The position numbers and the translations under genes are program-made. 64,000 nt of DNA from Deinococcus indicus (GTDB lineage: Bacteria; Deinococcota; Deinococci; Deinococcales; Deinococcaceae), in assembly GCF_002198095.1 (NCBI RefSeq), contig NZ_NHMK01000025.1, positions 115,827-179,826 of the forward strand, read 5' to 3'. Shown piece by piece: positions 10,894-21,746 of the stretch (position 1 is its first letter; each line of letters begins with the position of its first letter). Below the pieces are notes generated by a model. The model saw only the letters and a program-made list of their open reading frames with translations, was not told the origin of the DNA and ran no database searches.

Positions 10894-12180
10894 ATGACAC
10901 GAACCTCCGGCCGCCTTTCCCCGCGCAGTCTCAGCAGTGGCCCCGCCGGTCGCGGCACCCGCATCGGCGGTCAGCGGGTGCTGGTCCTGATCCTGGCGGG
11001 CGGCAAGGGGCAGCGGCTGGGTGTGCTGACCCACGAGCGTGCCAAGCCCGCCCTGACCTTCGGCGGCACGTACCGCCTGATCGACTTCGCGCTCAGCAAC
11101 TGCATGCACAGCGGCCTGTCGGACGTCTGGGTGCTGGAGGAATACCAGCTGCACACCCTGAACGACCACCTGACGAACGGCCGTCCCTGGGACCTGGACC
11201 GCACGCACGGCGGCCTGCAGGTCCTGCCGCCCAGCCCCGACACCCTGACCGGCAGCCTGGAGGACGCCGGGAACGCCGACGCCCTGCACGCGCACGCGCA
11301 CCTGATCCGCGCGTTCGGGGCGGACGTGGTCGTGGTCCTGTCGGCCGATCACGTGTACACCCTGGATTACGCCGAGGTCATCCGCGAGCACCTGCGGACC
11401 GGCGCGGAGGTCACGATGGTCACCACGGACCTCCCGCCGGGCGAGGACGCCTCGCGCTTCGGGAACGTGACCCTCACGCGCGGCGGGCGCGTCAAGAAGT
11501 TCGAGTACAAGCCTGAACGCCCGCGCGGCGAGCAGATCACCACCGAGGTCTTCGTGTACGGCGCGCCCGCCCTGCTGCGAACCCTGGACGACCTGCGCGC
11601 CGGGACACCCGCCGGGAAGGGCCTGGGCGACTTCGGGCACGCGCTGATCCCGGCGTTCGTGAAGGCCAAGACCGCGCGCGCCTACCCCTTCGGCGGGTAC
11701 TGGCTGGACGTGGGCCTGCCCGAAGCGTACTTCCGGGCGCACGAGGACCTGCTTGCGGGCCGCTCGGTGCCGCTGGACGCGCCGGACTGGCCGGTCCTGA
11801 GCAGCAGCATTCCGCGGATGCCCGCCCGCCTGGACGCCGGGGCGCGCGTCGAAGGCAGCCTGATCTCGTACGGTTGCCGGGTGGCCGGGCGCGTGACCCG
11901 CTCGGTCCTGTCGCCCGGCGTGACCGTCGAGGCGGGCGCGGTCGTCGAGGACGCCGTGATCCTGCGCGACGCCGTCATCCGCGCCGGGGCGCACGTGCGG
12001 CGCGCCATCGTGGACGAGGAGGCCGTGATCGCCGCCCGCGTGGACGGCCGGGATGGCGTGGCCGTGATCGGCGCGCGCGCCCACGTCACGGCCCCCGTGC
12101 GGGACGACACGCAGGTCGAACCGGGCCGCCGCTGGCGCCGGGGCTCCCGCCCCCGCACCCCGGACGCGGCGGGCAACTGA
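10894..12180 (+). CDS. glgC: glucose-1-phosphate adenylyltransferase
   Basis: ADP-glucose pyrophosphorylase makes ADP-glucose for glycogen synthesis. At 428 residues it matches the family. The N-terminal Rossmann part has [23 protein letters not shown] and [16 protein letters not shown]; sugar-binding segments [14 protein letters not shown] and EVFVYGAP follow; the last ~110 residues are a left-handed beta-helix with hexapeptide repeats ([11 protein letters not shown]... [13 protein letters not shown]). The first ~28 residues are not conserved in the family, so the true start could be the GTG near 10978. No other glg gene is in the window. Confidence 0.88.
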   Translation: MTRTSGRLSPRSLSSGPAGRGTRIGGQRVLVLILAGGKGQRLGVLTHERAKPALTFGGTYRLIDFALSNCMHSGLSDVWVLEEYQLHTLNDHLTNGRPWDLDRTHGGLQVLPPSPDTLTGSLEDAGNADALHAHAHLIRAFGADVVVVLSADHVYTLDYAEVIREHLRTGAEVTMVTTDLPPGEDASRFGNVTLTRGGRVKKFEYKPERPRGEQITTEVFVYGAPALLRTLDDLRAGTPAGKGLGDFGHALIPAFVKAKTARAYPFGGYWLDVGLPEAYFRAHEDLLAGRSVPLDAPDWPVLSSSIPRMPARLDAGARVEGSLISYGCRVAGRVTRSVLSPGVTVEAGAVVEDAVILRDAVIRAGAHVRRAIVDEEAVIAARVDGRDGVAVIGARAHVTAPVRDDTQVEPGRRWRRGSRPRTPDAAGN

Positions 12181-12254
12181 GCGGCCCCTCCCGCTGCCCC
12201 CGACCGGGTGTCCGGTGACCGTTCCGTCAGACGCGCGGGCGTACGCTGCCTCTC

Positions 12255-13043
12255 ATGATCGAGGTCAGTGGGTACACCAAGCGCTACGGGCGGCACGAGG
12301 CCGTCAGCAACCTGTCGTTCACGGTGCAGCCCGGCGCGGTGTTCGGCCTGCTGGGCAGCAACGGGGCGGGGAAGACCACCACCATCCGCGCGCTGGTCGG
12401 CCTGACCCGCCCGACCAGCGGCACAGTGCGCGTGGCGGGCTTCGACGTGTGGCGCGACCCGGTGAAGGCCAAGGCGGCGTTCGGGTACATCCCGGACCGC
12501 CCGTACCTGTACGGCAAACTGACCGCCCGTGAGCTGCTGCGCTTCGTGGGACAGCTGTATCAGGTGCCGGACGCGGACAGCGAGATCGACCGCTGGCTGG
12601 AATTTTTCCGCCTGACCGACTTCGGCAACGAGCTGATCGAGACGTACTCGCACGGCATGCGGCAGAAGGTGGCGATCATCGCCGCGCTGCTGCCCGACCC
12701 GCCCGTGCTGATCGTGGACGAACCCATGGTGGGCCTCGACCCGCACGCGGCGCGGCAGGTGCGCGACCTGTTCCGCTCGCACGCCGACCGGGGCCGCACG
12801 GTGCTGCTGACGACCCACTCGCTGCCCGTCGCGGAGGCCGTCTGCGACCGGCTGGTCGTCCTGGACCGCGGCAAGGTCCTCGGGGAGGGCAGCATGGACG
12901 ACCTGCGCGCCCGCACCGGCACCGAGGCGGGGGGCGTACACGGCGACAGCCTGGAACGCATCTTCTTCCGCCTGCTGGAGGACGAACTGGAAGAACAACG
13001 CCGCGTCCGCGAGGAAGCCGGGGTGGCCGGGGTGGGCGCTTGA
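12255..13043 (+). CDS. ABC transporter ATP-binding protein
   Basis: A 262-residue ATPase with Walker A GSNGAGKTTT, signature YSHGMRQK, Walker B VLIVDEP and the switch His in LLTTHS. The position of the Q-loop and the length fit ABC-2-type exporters. It is leaderless: TACGCT at 12242-12247, 7 nt before ATG. Its TGA overlaps the TTG start of the permease gene by four bases, so the two subunits are probably made in step. Substrate unknown. Confidence 0.93.
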   Translation: MIEVSGYTKRYGRHEAVSNLSFTVQPGAVFGLLGSNGAGKTTTIRALVGLTRPTSGTVRVAGFDVWRDPVKAKAAFGYIPDRPYLYGKLTARELLRFVGQLYQVPDADSEIDRWLEFFRLTDFGNELIETYSHGMRQKVAIIAALLPDPPVLIVDEPMVGLDPHAARQVRDLFRSHADRGRTVLLTTHSLPVAEAVCDRLVVLDRGKVLGEGSMDDLRARTGTEAGGVHGDSLERIFFRLLEDELEEQRRVREEAGVAGVGA

Positions 13044-14731
13044 CCGTCACGCCCGCCCCCCAACCCGCGCGTACCGCCCAGCCCAGCCTGAGCGGCCTGA
13101 AACTCCGCGCGCTGCGGCACACCCTACGGCGCGGCCCGAAATGGGGCTACGCGCTGGTCGGCACGCTGGCCCTGCTGCTCGTGGTGGGCGAGGTGGTCGG
13201 CACCTGGAGGGCCCTGACGTTCCTGGGCCGCTTCGGGGACATCGGCCTGAACGTGTTCGCGCGTGTGCTGGAGATCGGCCTGATCACCCTCGCCAGTGGC
13301 GTGACGTTCAGCGCCACCACCGCCGCCATCAGCACGCTGTACCTCAGCGACGACCTGAACTTCCTCCTGACCCAGCCCATCAGGACCACCCGCGTGTTCG
13401 CGCTGAAGGTCACCGAGACGTTCCTGAACGCCGCGCTGGTGCCGGTGTTCCTGACCGTGCCGCTGCTGCTGACGGTCGCCGCGTACTTCCACGCGCCCGT
13501 CTGGGCGTACCCGGTCATGATCCTGGCTGCGCTGCTGGTGTTCGCCGCACCCGTGGGCCTGGGCGCGCTGCTGGCCGTGCTGCTCATGCGGGTCGCCCCG
13601 GTCGGCCGCGTGCGCGAGGTCAGCACCGCGCTGGGCGTGCTGATCAGCGCCGGACTGGTGTACGCCATCCGCGCCCTGCGCCCCGAGGTCCTCGTGCAGA
13701 AACTCCAGGACCCCACCAAGGTCGAGGCGTTGCTGCGCGACTTCGCCGGACCCGGCAGCCCCCTCCTCCCGCCCTCCTGGGCGGCGCAGGGCATCTGGCA
13801 GGCCGCGCAGGGCCAGCTCGCCGCGCCGCTGCTGCCCCTGCTGCTGCTGACCGTCACGCTGCTGCTCGGCGCGACCCTGCTGGCCGCGAAAGCCTACCAG
13901 GACGGCTGGGCCCGCGCGCTGGACTCCAGCACCCCGAAACTCGATCCGCGCCCCCGCCGCGCCGGATTCAGCGAACGCCTGCTGAACCGCCTCGGCCCCG
14001 GCGGCGCGCTGGCCGCCAAGGACCTGCGCGTCACCCTGCGCGACCCCACCCAGTGGAGCCAGCTCCTCGTGGTCGTCGCCCTAGCAGGCGTGTACCTCGT
14101 GAGCGTCAGGGCCGTCCCCATCCCGGTGCCGCAGTTCCGGGGCATCCTCGGGTACATCCAGCTGGCCTTCCAGGGCTTCATCATCGCGGGCATCGCCGTC
14201 CGCCTCGCGTTCCCCGCCGTCAGCACCGAGGCGCGCGGCTACTGGCTGCTGCGCACCGCGCCCATCCAGCCGCGCCAGATCGTGCTCAGCAAGTTCCTGG
14301 GCGTGCTGCCCGTCACCCTGACTGTGGGCCTCGTCATGGGCGTCGCCAGCGCCCTGAGCATGAGCCTCGGCCCCACCCTGCTGCTCCTCAGCGTGCTCGT
14401 CAGCCTCAGCAACGCCCTCGTCATCACCGCGCTCGGCGTCGGCCTGGGCGCCGCCGCCCCCAAATTCGACGCGGACAACCCCGCCGAGATCGGCGTCAGC
14501 CCCGGCGGCCTCGCCTTCATGGGCCTCAGCCTCGCGTACTCCGTCCTGTGCCTGCTGCTGCTCGCCCGGCCCGCCGCCGGCAGCGTCCTGCGCCCCGACC
14601 TGTACCCCGGCTACAGCGCCCTGGGCACCACCGAAGGCATCCTCGGACTGATCGGCCTGCTGCTCGCCACCGTCCTCGGCACGTACTTTAGCCTCCGCAC
14701 CGGCTGGAGGCGCCTCGACCGGCTGGAATAG
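13040..14731 (+). CDS. ABC exporter permease
   Basis: A 563-residue, strongly hydrophobic protein with about ten to twelve membrane segments, for example YALVGTLALLLVVGEVVG near residue 35 and the last segment LGLIGLLLATVLGTYF. The layout fits the putative ABC_export family. The TTG start at 13040 lies in TTGA overlapping the ATPase stop; no later start keeps the N-terminal basic segment. It forms the membrane half of the transporter with the preceding ATPase. Substrate is not evident. Confidence 0.85.
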   Translation: MTVTPAPQPARTAQPSLSGLKLRALRHTLRRGPKWGYALVGTLALLLVVGEVVGTWRALTFLGRFGDIGLNVFARVLEIGLITLASGVTFSATTAAISTLYLSDDLNFLLTQPIRTTRVFALKVTETFLNAALVPVFLTVPLLLTVAAYFHAPVWAYPVMILAALLVFAAPVGLGALLAVLLMRVAPVGRVREVSTALGVLISAGLVYAIRALRPEVLVQKLQDPTKVEALLRDFAGPGSPLLPPSWAAQGIWQAAQGQLAAPLLPLLLLTVTLLLGATLLAAKAYQDGWARALDSSTPKLDPRPRRAGFSERLLNRLGPGGALAAKDLRVTLRDPTQWSQLLVVVALAGVYLVSVRAVPIPVPQFRGILGYIQLAFQGFIIAGIAVRLAFPAVSTEARGYWLLRTAPIQPRQIVLSKFLGVLPVTLTVGLVMGVASALSMSLGPTLLLLSVLVSLSNALVITALGVGLGAAAPKFDADNPAEIGVSPGGLAFMGLSLAYSVLCLLLLARPAAGSVLRPDLYPGYSALGTTEGILGLIGLLLATVLGTYFSLRTGWRRLDRLE

Positions 14732-14734
14732 CTG

Positions 14735-15031
14735 TCAGGGCCGGTGCGCCGCGCCCGCCCCGACCACCGTGTGCCAGCGCCGCACCTCCCAGCTGCCCAC
14801 CAGCCCGGCCAGCACGTACGGGTCCGTGCGGGCGAACAGCTCGGCGGCGTCCGGCGCGTCACCCTCGAACAGCAGCGCCGCGCCGTCCACCGGGTCAGCC
14901 AGCGCGCCCCCCAGCAGCAGCTCGCCCCGGTCGGCGGCCGCCTGCGCGTGAGCGAGGTGTGCCCCCCGCAGCGACTCACGCCGCGCGACGTAGTCGGGAA
15001 CAAGATCGCGGTACAGCAGCAGAAAGTGCAT
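14735..15031 (-). CDS. YciI-like protein
   Basis: A 98-residue ferredoxin-like-fold protein. MHFLLLYRDLVPDYVARRESLRGAHLAHAQ has the conserved His of the YCII family, and EVRRWHTVVG ends it. Some family members are small dehalogenase-like or scaffold proteins; function here is unknown. It has a leaderless start (TACACT, 6-nt gap). It converges on the ABC permease gene with almost no space. Confidence 0.8.
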   Translation of the reverse strand: MHFLLLYRDLVPDYVARRESLRGAHLAHAQAAADRGELLLGGALADPVDGAALLFEGDAPDAAELFARTDPYVLAGLVGSWEVRRWHTVVGAGAAHRP

Positions 15032-15067
15032 AAGGGCAGTGTACCGGCGCCATCCGTGCGCCGCGTC

Positions 15068-15799
15068 TCACCCGGCCTGCGCCTCAATGAGCAGCGTCTG
15101 CGGCACCTGGGCGTGCAGGCCGTGTGCGCCGTAGATCTCGTGCAGGCCCCGCAGGGTAAAGCCGCTGGTGATCAGGTCGCCAGTCAGTGTGCTCAGGGTG
15201 CGGTGTTGCGCGCCGAGCTGTCCTCGGATGCCGCTGCCGCCGGACTGCCAGTGGCCTTCGCGCGCATACTGCTGCACGCGGTAGGCGAGGCGTTCCCCGT
15301 GAGCGTCCAGGATGAACCGTGGGGCGTCCACTTCATGGAAGGGCGTCTCGAAGCAGGGGTGCAGGACGGAGAAGCTGAAGTGTCCTCCTGTGACCAGGAC
15401 GCGGCGGGCGGCGCGGTACAGGGCGCGGTGGTCGGTGATGTCCATCAGCGCGAGTTTCGAGACGATCACGTCGGCCGAGTGATCCGGCACGCTGCTCAGC
15501 GTGTGCGCGTTGTCCACGCGGTAGGTCAGGCGCGGGTCGGTGGCCCTGGCCTGCGCGTGGCGGATCAGAGGCCCTGAGAGGTCCACGCCCAGCACCCGGG
15601 CGGGATTGTGGGCGCACAGGCGGCGCGACAGGTGCCCCTCGCCGCACGCGAGGTCCAGCACCCGCGCGCCCGGCAGGTGCGGGGCCGCGACCGCCTCATG
15701 CCGCGCCAGCAGCGGCTGCCAGAAACTGTCCGGGTCGGCCAGCAGGCGGTCCACCAGGGTCACGTACCCGTCGGCGGCCTGATCGTAGGCGGGTGTCAT
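15068..15799 (-). CDS. class I SAM-dependent methyltransferase
   Basis: A 243-residue protein with motif I VLDLACGEGHLS, the acidic strand-2 end VLGVDLS, the post-II segment SADVIVSKLALMDI and a GGHFSFSVLHPCF strand. This is the UbiE/Methyltransf_11 layout acting on a small molecule; the substrate cannot be deduced. It has a leaderless start: TAGGGT at 15811-15806, 6 nt before ATG. It is followed by the YciI gene on the same strand. Confidence 0.85.
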   Translation of the reverse strand: MTPAYDQAADGYVTLVDRLLADPDSFWQPLLARHEAVAAPHLPGARVLDLACGEGHLSRRLCAHNPARVLGVDLSGPLIRHAQARATDPRLTYRVDNAHTLSSVPDHSADVIVSKLALMDITDHRALYRAARRVLVTGGHFSFSVLHPCFETPFHEVDAPRFILDAHGERLAYRVQQYAREGHWQSGGSGIRGQLGAQHRTLSTLTGDLITSGFTLRGLHEIYGAHGLHAQVPQTLLIEAQAG

Positions 15800-15891
15800 G
15801 CCCTGACCCTACCTTCTCCCGGTTCCGCGCGGCAGCGAACCTGCGCCGGACCCGGGTACCCGATGTTCTCCCCCTCTGCCTGCACGCCAGC

Positions 15892-15919
15892 CTGACGCCA
15901 ACCTCCGGCGTCCTATACT
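15892..15919 (+). promoter_or_regulatory. promoter of the GMC oxidoreductase gene
   Basis: CTGACG at 15892-15897 and TATACT at 15914-15919, spaced 16 bp. The mRNA would carry an ~80-nt leader ending in AGGGAGGTCAGTC before the ATG at 16010. Confidence 0.6.
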
Positions 15920-16009
15920 GGCCTGCACACACAAACAGGCGACCCAGGCCCGGCCCACCCGGGAGGCCCGGCTGCGCTCGCTGCTCGCTTTGCATCAGGG
16001 AGGTCAGTC

Positions 16010-17695
16010 ATGTCAACCCACGATCAGCAGGTCAGTGTCAGCCAGGAACAGCCCGCGCATGCCGCCGGGGAAGAGCAGTTCGAGTACGTGGTGATCGGCG
16101 CGGGTTCCGGCGGGTGCGCCGTCGCGGCCCGGTTGCAGGAAGGCGGCGCGCAGGTGCTGCTGCTGGAGGCCGGAGTGCCGGACGAGACGCCCGAGATTCA
16201 CATTCCGGCGGCCTTCCCGAAACTGTTCAAGTCGCCCCTCGACTGGAACTACGAGACCGAGGCCCAGGAGCACCTGAACGGCCGCCGCCTGTACTGGCCG
16301 CGCGGCAAGATGCTGGGCGGCAGCAGTTCCATCAACGCGATGATCTACATTCGCGGTCACCGCGCCGATTTCGACGCCTGGGCCGCCGCTGGCAACCGGG
16401 GCTGGGGGTACGACGACGTGCTGCCGTACTTCCGGCGGGGCGAGGATTTCGAGGGCGGCCAGAGCGAGTATCACGGCGCGGGCGGCCCGCTGCACGTCGA
16501 GAACCGCCGTTACACGCATGAAATCTGCGACGCGATCACCGCCGGTTTCGAGGAACTGGGCCACCCCGCCAACGACGATTTCAACGGCCCGCAGATGGAG
16601 GGCGTGGGCCGTTACCACGTCACGCAGAAGGGCGGCGCGCGGCACTCGGCCGCCGTGGCGTACCTGCGCCCCGCCCTGGCCCGTTCCGGCCCCGGCACGC
16701 TGGAAGCCCGGACGGGCGCGCACGTGACCCGCATCCTGCTGGACGGCCAGGAGGCGACGGGCGTGGAGTACCAGGACAGCGCCGGCATGCGGCAGGTCCC
16801 GGCCAGCCGGGGCGTCATCCTCGCGGCGGGCGCGATCACCAGCCCGCACTTGCTGATGCTCTCCGGCATCGGAGAGCGGGCGCAACTGGAAGCCGCCGGC
16901 ATCCCGGTCCTGCACGACCTGCCCGGCGTCGGTAAGAACCTGCAAGATCACCTGTTCGTGCCGGTCGTGTACGCCACCGAGACGCCCGGCCTGAAAGACG
17001 CCACCAGCGAGGCCCAGATGAGCCTGTACATGAGCGAGCAGCGCGGCATGCTGTGCAGCAACGTCGGCGAGACGGGCGGATTCATGAAAACAGACCCGTC
17101 ACTGCCCGCCCCCGACCTGCAATTCCATAACGGCGCGGCCCTGTTCGTGGATCACGGCTTCCGGGAACTGGACGGCCATCACTACACGCTGCTGCCGTCC
17201 CTGGTCGCGCCCCGCAGCCGGGGGGAGATCCGCGTGACCAGCGCCGACCCGCAGGCCCGCCCGAGCATCGAACCCAATTACCTCTCGGACCCGCATGACC
17301 TGGACGTTCTGGTGCGCGGCGTGCAACTGGCCCGGCAGGTGGGTGACACGGCGGCCCTGGCCCGGTACCGGCTGGACGAGGTGATGCCCGGCCCGAACGT
17401 CATGGAGCGTGCTGATCTGGAGGAGTACATCCGGCAGGAAGCCATGACCATCTACCACCCGGTCGGTACCTGCCGCATGGGCCACGACGACCTGGCGGTC
17501 GTGGACGACCAGTTGCGCGTCCACGGGATCAGCCGCCTGTGGGTTGCCGATGCCAGCGTCATGCCCACCATCACGCGCGGCAACACGAACGCCCCCACCC
17601 TCATGATCGCCGAGAAGGTCGCCGACTTCATCCTGGGGCAACCACTGCTGCCGGTCGGCGACTCTCAGGTCGCCGCGCACGCCGCCACCGACTGA
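16010..17695 (+). CDS. GMC-family FAD-dependent oxidoreductase (choline dehydrogenase-like)
   Basis: A 561-residue flavoprotein. The N-terminal dinucleotide fold is VIGAGSGGCAVAARL; GMC signature 1 is KMLGGSSSINAMIYIRG; the C-terminal signature HPVGTCRMGHDD contains the catalytic His, with the second His/Asn in ITRGNTNAPT. The family oxidises alcohols such as choline, with electrons passed to quinones or oxygen. Betaine synthesis is possible, but no betB-like aldehyde dehydrogenase or choline transporter is nearby, so the substrate is open. There is no signal peptide. It is leadered with a good Shine-Dalgarno and followed by a shared hairpin with the convergent gene. Confidence 0.9.
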   Translation: MSTHDQQVSVSQEQPAHAAGEEQFEYVVIGAGSGGCAVAARLQEGGAQVLLLEAGVPDETPEIHIPAAFPKLFKSPLDWNYETEAQEHLNGRRLYWPRGKMLGGSSSINAMIYIRGHRADFDAWAAAGNRGWGYDDVLPYFRRGEDFEGGQSEYHGAGGPLHVENRRYTHEICDAITAGFEELGHPANDDFNGPQMEGVGRYHVTQKGGARHSAAVAYLRPALARSGPGTLEARTGAHVTRILLDGQEATGVEYQDSAGMRQVPASRGVILAAGAITSPHLLMLSGIGERAQLEAAGIPVLHDLPGVGKNLQDHLFVPVVYATETPGLKDATSEAQMSLYMSEQRGMLCSNVGETGGFMKTDPSLPAPDLQFHNGAALFVDHGFRELDGHHYTLLPSLVAPRSRGEIRVTSADPQARPSIEPNYLSDPHDLDVLVRGVQLARQVGDTAALARYRLDEVMPGPNVMERADLEEYIRQEAMTIYHPVGTCRMGHDDLAVVDDQLRVHGISRLWVADASVMPTITRGNTNAPTLMIAEKVADFILGQPLLPVGDSQVAAHAATD

Positions 17696-17729
17696 CGCGG
17701 CCTTCCCGTCAGGCCAGTGAAAATAGGAG

Positions 17730-17756
17730 TGCGCCGCCCGGAGATGGGGCGGCGCA
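17730..17756. terminator. hairpin between convergent genes
   Basis: TGCGCCGCCC at 17730-17739 pairs with GGGCGGCGCA at 17747-17756 across a 7-nt loop. It sits between the ends of the GMC oxidoreductase and the saccharopine-dehydrogenase-like gene; there is no clear T run. Confidence 0.6.
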
Positions 17757-17774
17757 GGTTCCTGACGGTTCGGT

Positions 17775-18992
<1,218 letters not shown>

Positions 18993-19047
18993 GGGGGGCA
19001 TCTTACCGTGCCGGGTGCGGCCCGCTGGTCAGGGTAGGGTGTGGGGC
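18993..19047. promoter_or_regulatory. compact divergent pair of leaderless promoters
   Basis: In 55 bp lie TAAGAT (19005-19000, minus) and TAGGGT (19035-19040, plus), each exactly 7 nt before its start codon. The two transcripts would begin at or next to ATG 18992 and GTG 19048. Confidence 0.7.
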
Positions 19048-19545
19048 GTGAGCAAGCGTCCCGGCCAGCGCAGTCAGAAAGCCCAACCCCAGCACAAAGC
19101 CCAGTCCCAGCAGAAAGCCCAGCCCCAACAGAGAGGCCGGCAGGCTCAGCCGTCGGCCGGGCAGCAGTCCTCATCCCGGAAGGTCGTGTCGGCCGCGCCG
19201 GGCGGGGTGCGGGAGGTCACGCCGGAGTTGCGGGCGCGCACGGCCCGCACGTTCGGGCTGGTGGTGCTGGGTTTCGTGGCGGGGATCGCCCTGATGGTGG
19301 CGGTCCTGTCGGCGCAGGGGCGGGCGCTGCGGGAGTACGCGGTGCGGGTCCAGTCGGCGGTGCTGGCGACCGGGCCGTCCGTGAACGTGTCGTACGGGCA
19401 GCCGTGCGTGGACGCGCTGCCGGGGGCGTTGCCGTCCGGGGTGCTGTCGTGTGACGTGCAGGTGGAGGGTGGTCAAGTGTCGGTGCTGATGCAGCTGGAG
19501 CGGGAACGGCAGTTCCGTCTGCCGGCGCGCGGCGCTGAGAGGTAA
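19048..19545 (+). CDS. single-pass membrane protein with Gln/Lys-rich N-terminal repeats
   Basis: I do not recognise this 165-residue protein. GTG at 19048 is supported by TAGGGT with a 7-nt gap. Residues ~9-35 are an imperfect six-residue repeat (SQKAQPQ, HKAQSQ, QKAQPQ, QRGRQAQP). One membrane segment (FGLVVLGFVAGIALMVAVL) follows near residue 75. The external part has two cysteines (GQPCVDAL, LSCDV) that could form a disulphide. A cytoplasmic tail of basic, flexible repeats plus a small extracytoplasmic domain suggests an envelope protein. Confidence 0.65.
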   Translation: MSKRPGQRSQKAQPQHKAQSQQKAQPQQRGRQAQPSAGQQSSSRKVVSAAPGGVREVTPELRARTARTFGLVVLGFVAGIALMVAVLSAQGRALREYAVRVQSAVLATGPSVNVSYGQPCVDALPGALPSGVLSCDVQVEGGQVSVLMQLERERQFRLPARGAER

Positions 19546-19705
19546 CTGGCGGGGTTCGTCACCGGGCAGGTACTGCTGGCGGATGAGTGACCCCTTGACC
19601 TGGGGCTTACTCTTCCCTCACGCTATTGAGAAGCCTTCCTATTAAGGTAGGGGGGTTCCGTCTCCGTCACTCCGCCCCCACCCGGCCCTGCCCAGGAGAA
19701 CCCGC

Positions 19706-21325
19706 ATGCCCGACCAGAAAGATACCGCCTACGCGCCCACCGAATCCGCCGACATGCAGACCACCGCCCCCCAGGCCCCCCAGGGACGCCTGACCAACCA
19801 CTCCGGCAACCTCGCGCCCAGCAACACCAACAGCCTGACCGCCGGCGAGCGCGGCCCCGTCCTGCTTCAGGACTGGCACCTGCTCGAACGCATGGCGCAC
19901 TTCAACCGCGAACGTGTCCCCGAGCGCGTCGTGCACGCCAAGGGCAGCGGCGCCTTCGGCACCTTCCGCGTCACGCGCGCCATCCCGGAACTGACCGTCG
20001 CCAAGATCTTCCAGCAGGAAGGCAACGAGTGCCGCATGCTGGCCCGCTTCAGCACCGTCGCCGGCGAGAAGGGCTTCGCCGACACCGTCCGCGACCCGCG
20101 CGGCTTCGCGCTGAAGTTCTACACCGAGGACGGCAACTGGGACTTGGTCGGCAACAACACCCCGATCTTCTTCGTGCGTGACCCCATCAAGTTCCAGGAC
20201 TTCATCCACAGCCAGAAGCGCCACCCGGTCACGGGCCGCCGCAGCGCCGCCATGCAGTTCGACTTCTGGGGCCTGCGCCCCGAGAGCCTGCACCAGGTCA
20301 TGTACCTGTTCGGCGACCGTGGCCTGCCGCGCTCCTACCGCTTCATGAACGGCTATTCCAGCCACACGTACAGCCTCTGGAACGAGCAGGGCGAACGCTT
20401 CTACGTCAAGTGGCACTTCCACAGCCAGCAGGGCGTGCAGAACCTGACCGAGGAGGTCGCCGCGAAGATCGCCGCCGCGAACCCCGACTACCACTTCCAG
20501 GACCTGTTCGACGCCATCGAGCGCGGCGAGCACCCCAAGTGGACGGTCAGCATCCAGGTCATGCCCGAGAAGGACGCCGAGACGTACCACATCAACCCCT
20601 TCGACCTCACCAAGGTCTGGCCGCACGCCGACTACCCGCTGATGCAGGTCGGTGAGTTCGAACTGAACGAGAACCCCCAGAACTACTTCGCCGAGATCGA
20701 GCAGGCCGCCTTCGAGCCCAGCAACCTGCCGCGCGGCTTCGGCGCCAGCCCCGACAAGATGCTCCAGGCGCGCCTGATGAGCTACGCCGACGCGCACCGC
20801 TACCGCATCGGCATCAACTACGCCGCGCTGCCGGTGAACAAGGCCGCCTGCCCGGTCATGACCTACCACCGCGACGGCCAGACCCGCTTCGACGGCAACT
20901 TCGGCGGCACGCCCGTGTACGAACCCAACTCGTACGGCGGCCCCGCCGTGGCGGACGGCACCCCGCAGGAACCCCCCATGCCGCTGGGCAGCCTCGCCGA
21001 CCGTTTCGGCTGGCCCGAGGACGACGCCGACCTGTACGGCCAGCCGCGCGACCTGTACGCCGTCATGCAGCCCGATGAACGCGGCCGCCTCGCCATGAAC
21101 TTCGCCGGCGCGCTGGCCGACGTGCCCGCCTTCATCGCCGACCGTTTCATCGGGCACCTGGAACAGGTTTCCGGCGAACTGGCCGCCAACGTCCGCGCCG
21201 GCATCGCGCAGAAGAAGGCCGAGGGGCACCCGGAGCTCACGGACCTGCTCACCGAGACGCACACCCACGCGGCCGGCGGCGACCAGAAGCCCCGCCAGAG
21301 CGTCGCGGTCGGCGCCGACGACTGA
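19706..21325 (+). CDS. katA: monofunctional haem catalase
   Basis: Catalase converts hydrogen peroxide to water and oxygen. The 539-residue clade-3-size protein has the active-site His region RVPERVVHAKGSGAFG, the distal Asn segment VGNNTPIFFVRDPIKFQDFIH and the proximal haem-ligand Tyr in RLMSYADAHRYRIG. An N-terminal 30-residue polar extension precedes the core. The ribosome-binding site is CAGGAGAA, 6 nt before ATG. I could not identify a convincing promoter in 19546-19705. The TGA stop shares its last base with repeat copy D. It is the main cytoplasmic peroxide scavenger type in radiation-resistant Deinococcus. Confidence 0.97.
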   Translation: MPDQKDTAYAPTESADMQTTAPQAPQGRLTNHSGNLAPSNTNSLTAGERGPVLLQDWHLLERMAHFNRERVPERVVHAKGSGAFGTFRVTRAIPELTVAKIFQQEGNECRMLARFSTVAGEKGFADTVRDPRGFALKFYTEDGNWDLVGNNTPIFFVRDPIKFQDFIHSQKRHPVTGRRSAAMQFDFWGLRPESLHQVMYLFGDRGLPRSYRFMNGYSSHTYSLWNEQGERFYVKWHFHSQQGVQNLTEEVAAKIAAANPDYHFQDLFDAIERGEHPKWTVSIQVMPEKDAETYHINPFDLTKVWPHADYPLMQVGEFELNENPQNYFAEIEQAAFEPSNLPRGFGASPDKMLQARLMSYADAHRYRIGINYAALPVNKAACPVMTYHRDGQTRFDGNFGGTPVYEPNSYGGPAVADGTPQEPPMPLGSLADRFGWPEDDADLYGQPRDLYAVMQPDERGRLAMNFAGALADVPAFIADRFIGHLEQVSGELAANVRAGIAQKKAEGHPELTDLLTETHTHAAGGDQKPRQSVAVGADD

Positions 21326-21460
21326 TACGGACTCCGATTGAATGGGCTGTAAAGCCCGTTCAATCCGAGCGGATGCGAGAAGGAGCAAAACGGGTTCCGG
21401 ACGTGAAGCCGACAACCCGGCGATGTTCCGGGTTGTCGGCGAAACAAACGGAACCCCTAT
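21325..21460 (+). repeat. structured intergenic repeat, copy D (full, short variant)
   Basis: Hairpin I is ATTGAATGGGCT with TGTA-type loop and AGCCCGTTCAAT (one T-G pair). Hairpin II is GCCGACAACCCGG/CCGGGTTGTCGGC, where two base pairs differ from copy B but stay paired. The right end has decayed to GAACCCCTAT. It overlaps the katA TGA by one base. Confidence 0.9.
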
Positions 21461-21527
21461 GATCCACTGCGCGCGGTGACGGGCTGAACAGCCCTGCCCG
21501 GACAACATGAGCGCGTGATTCACGCGG

Positions 21528-21563
21528 CCCGTCCACTCCCCATGCGGGGGTGGGCGGGTTTTT
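21528..21563 (+). terminator. intrinsic terminator downstream of katA
   Basis: A 13-bp stem (CCCGTCCACTCCC with GGGGGTGGGCGGG, two G-T pairs) and five Ts at 21559-21563. Confidence 0.8.
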
Positions 21564-21610
21564 CTTTCTCCCAGTGCTGCCGGGCGCCCGGTCCTGTGGT
21601 CATTCTCGCT

Positions 21611-21638
21611 TTGCAGATCTTCAGAAAGGCTTCATACT
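21611..21638 (+). promoter_or_regulatory. promoter of the cox operon
   Basis: TTGCAG at 21611-21616 and CATACT at 21633-21638, spacing 16. Just downstream is an inverted repeat TGAAT-N8-ATTCA (21643-21660) over the expected transcription start. Confidence 0.55.
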
Positions 21639-21675
21639 GTGGTGAATCAGGTTCAATTCATCCCGTATCCGCTCA

Positions 21676-21692
21676 CCTGAACGGCGTTCAGG
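21676..21692. promoter_or_regulatory. operator-like palindrome upstream of coxM
   Basis: CCTGAACG-G-CGTTCAGG is a perfect 17-nt palindrome lying in the 5' leader of the cox operon. The same core, CTGAACG-C-CGTTCAG, recurs at 31122-31138 before the SDR/KAS III operon. Its size and form fit a TetR/FadR-type dimer site. Confidence 0.6.
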
Positions 21693-21746
21693 ACCACCCA
21701 CCAGGGAAGTTTCACGTGCCGGGCCACGTCCGGCGAGGGGGAGAAC

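Noticed and set aside
18999..19001. ATG three codons upstream of the saccharopine-dehydrogenase-like start.
   Set aside because: It overlaps the TAAGAT box; MSKVIIIGAGG gives the usual family N terminus.
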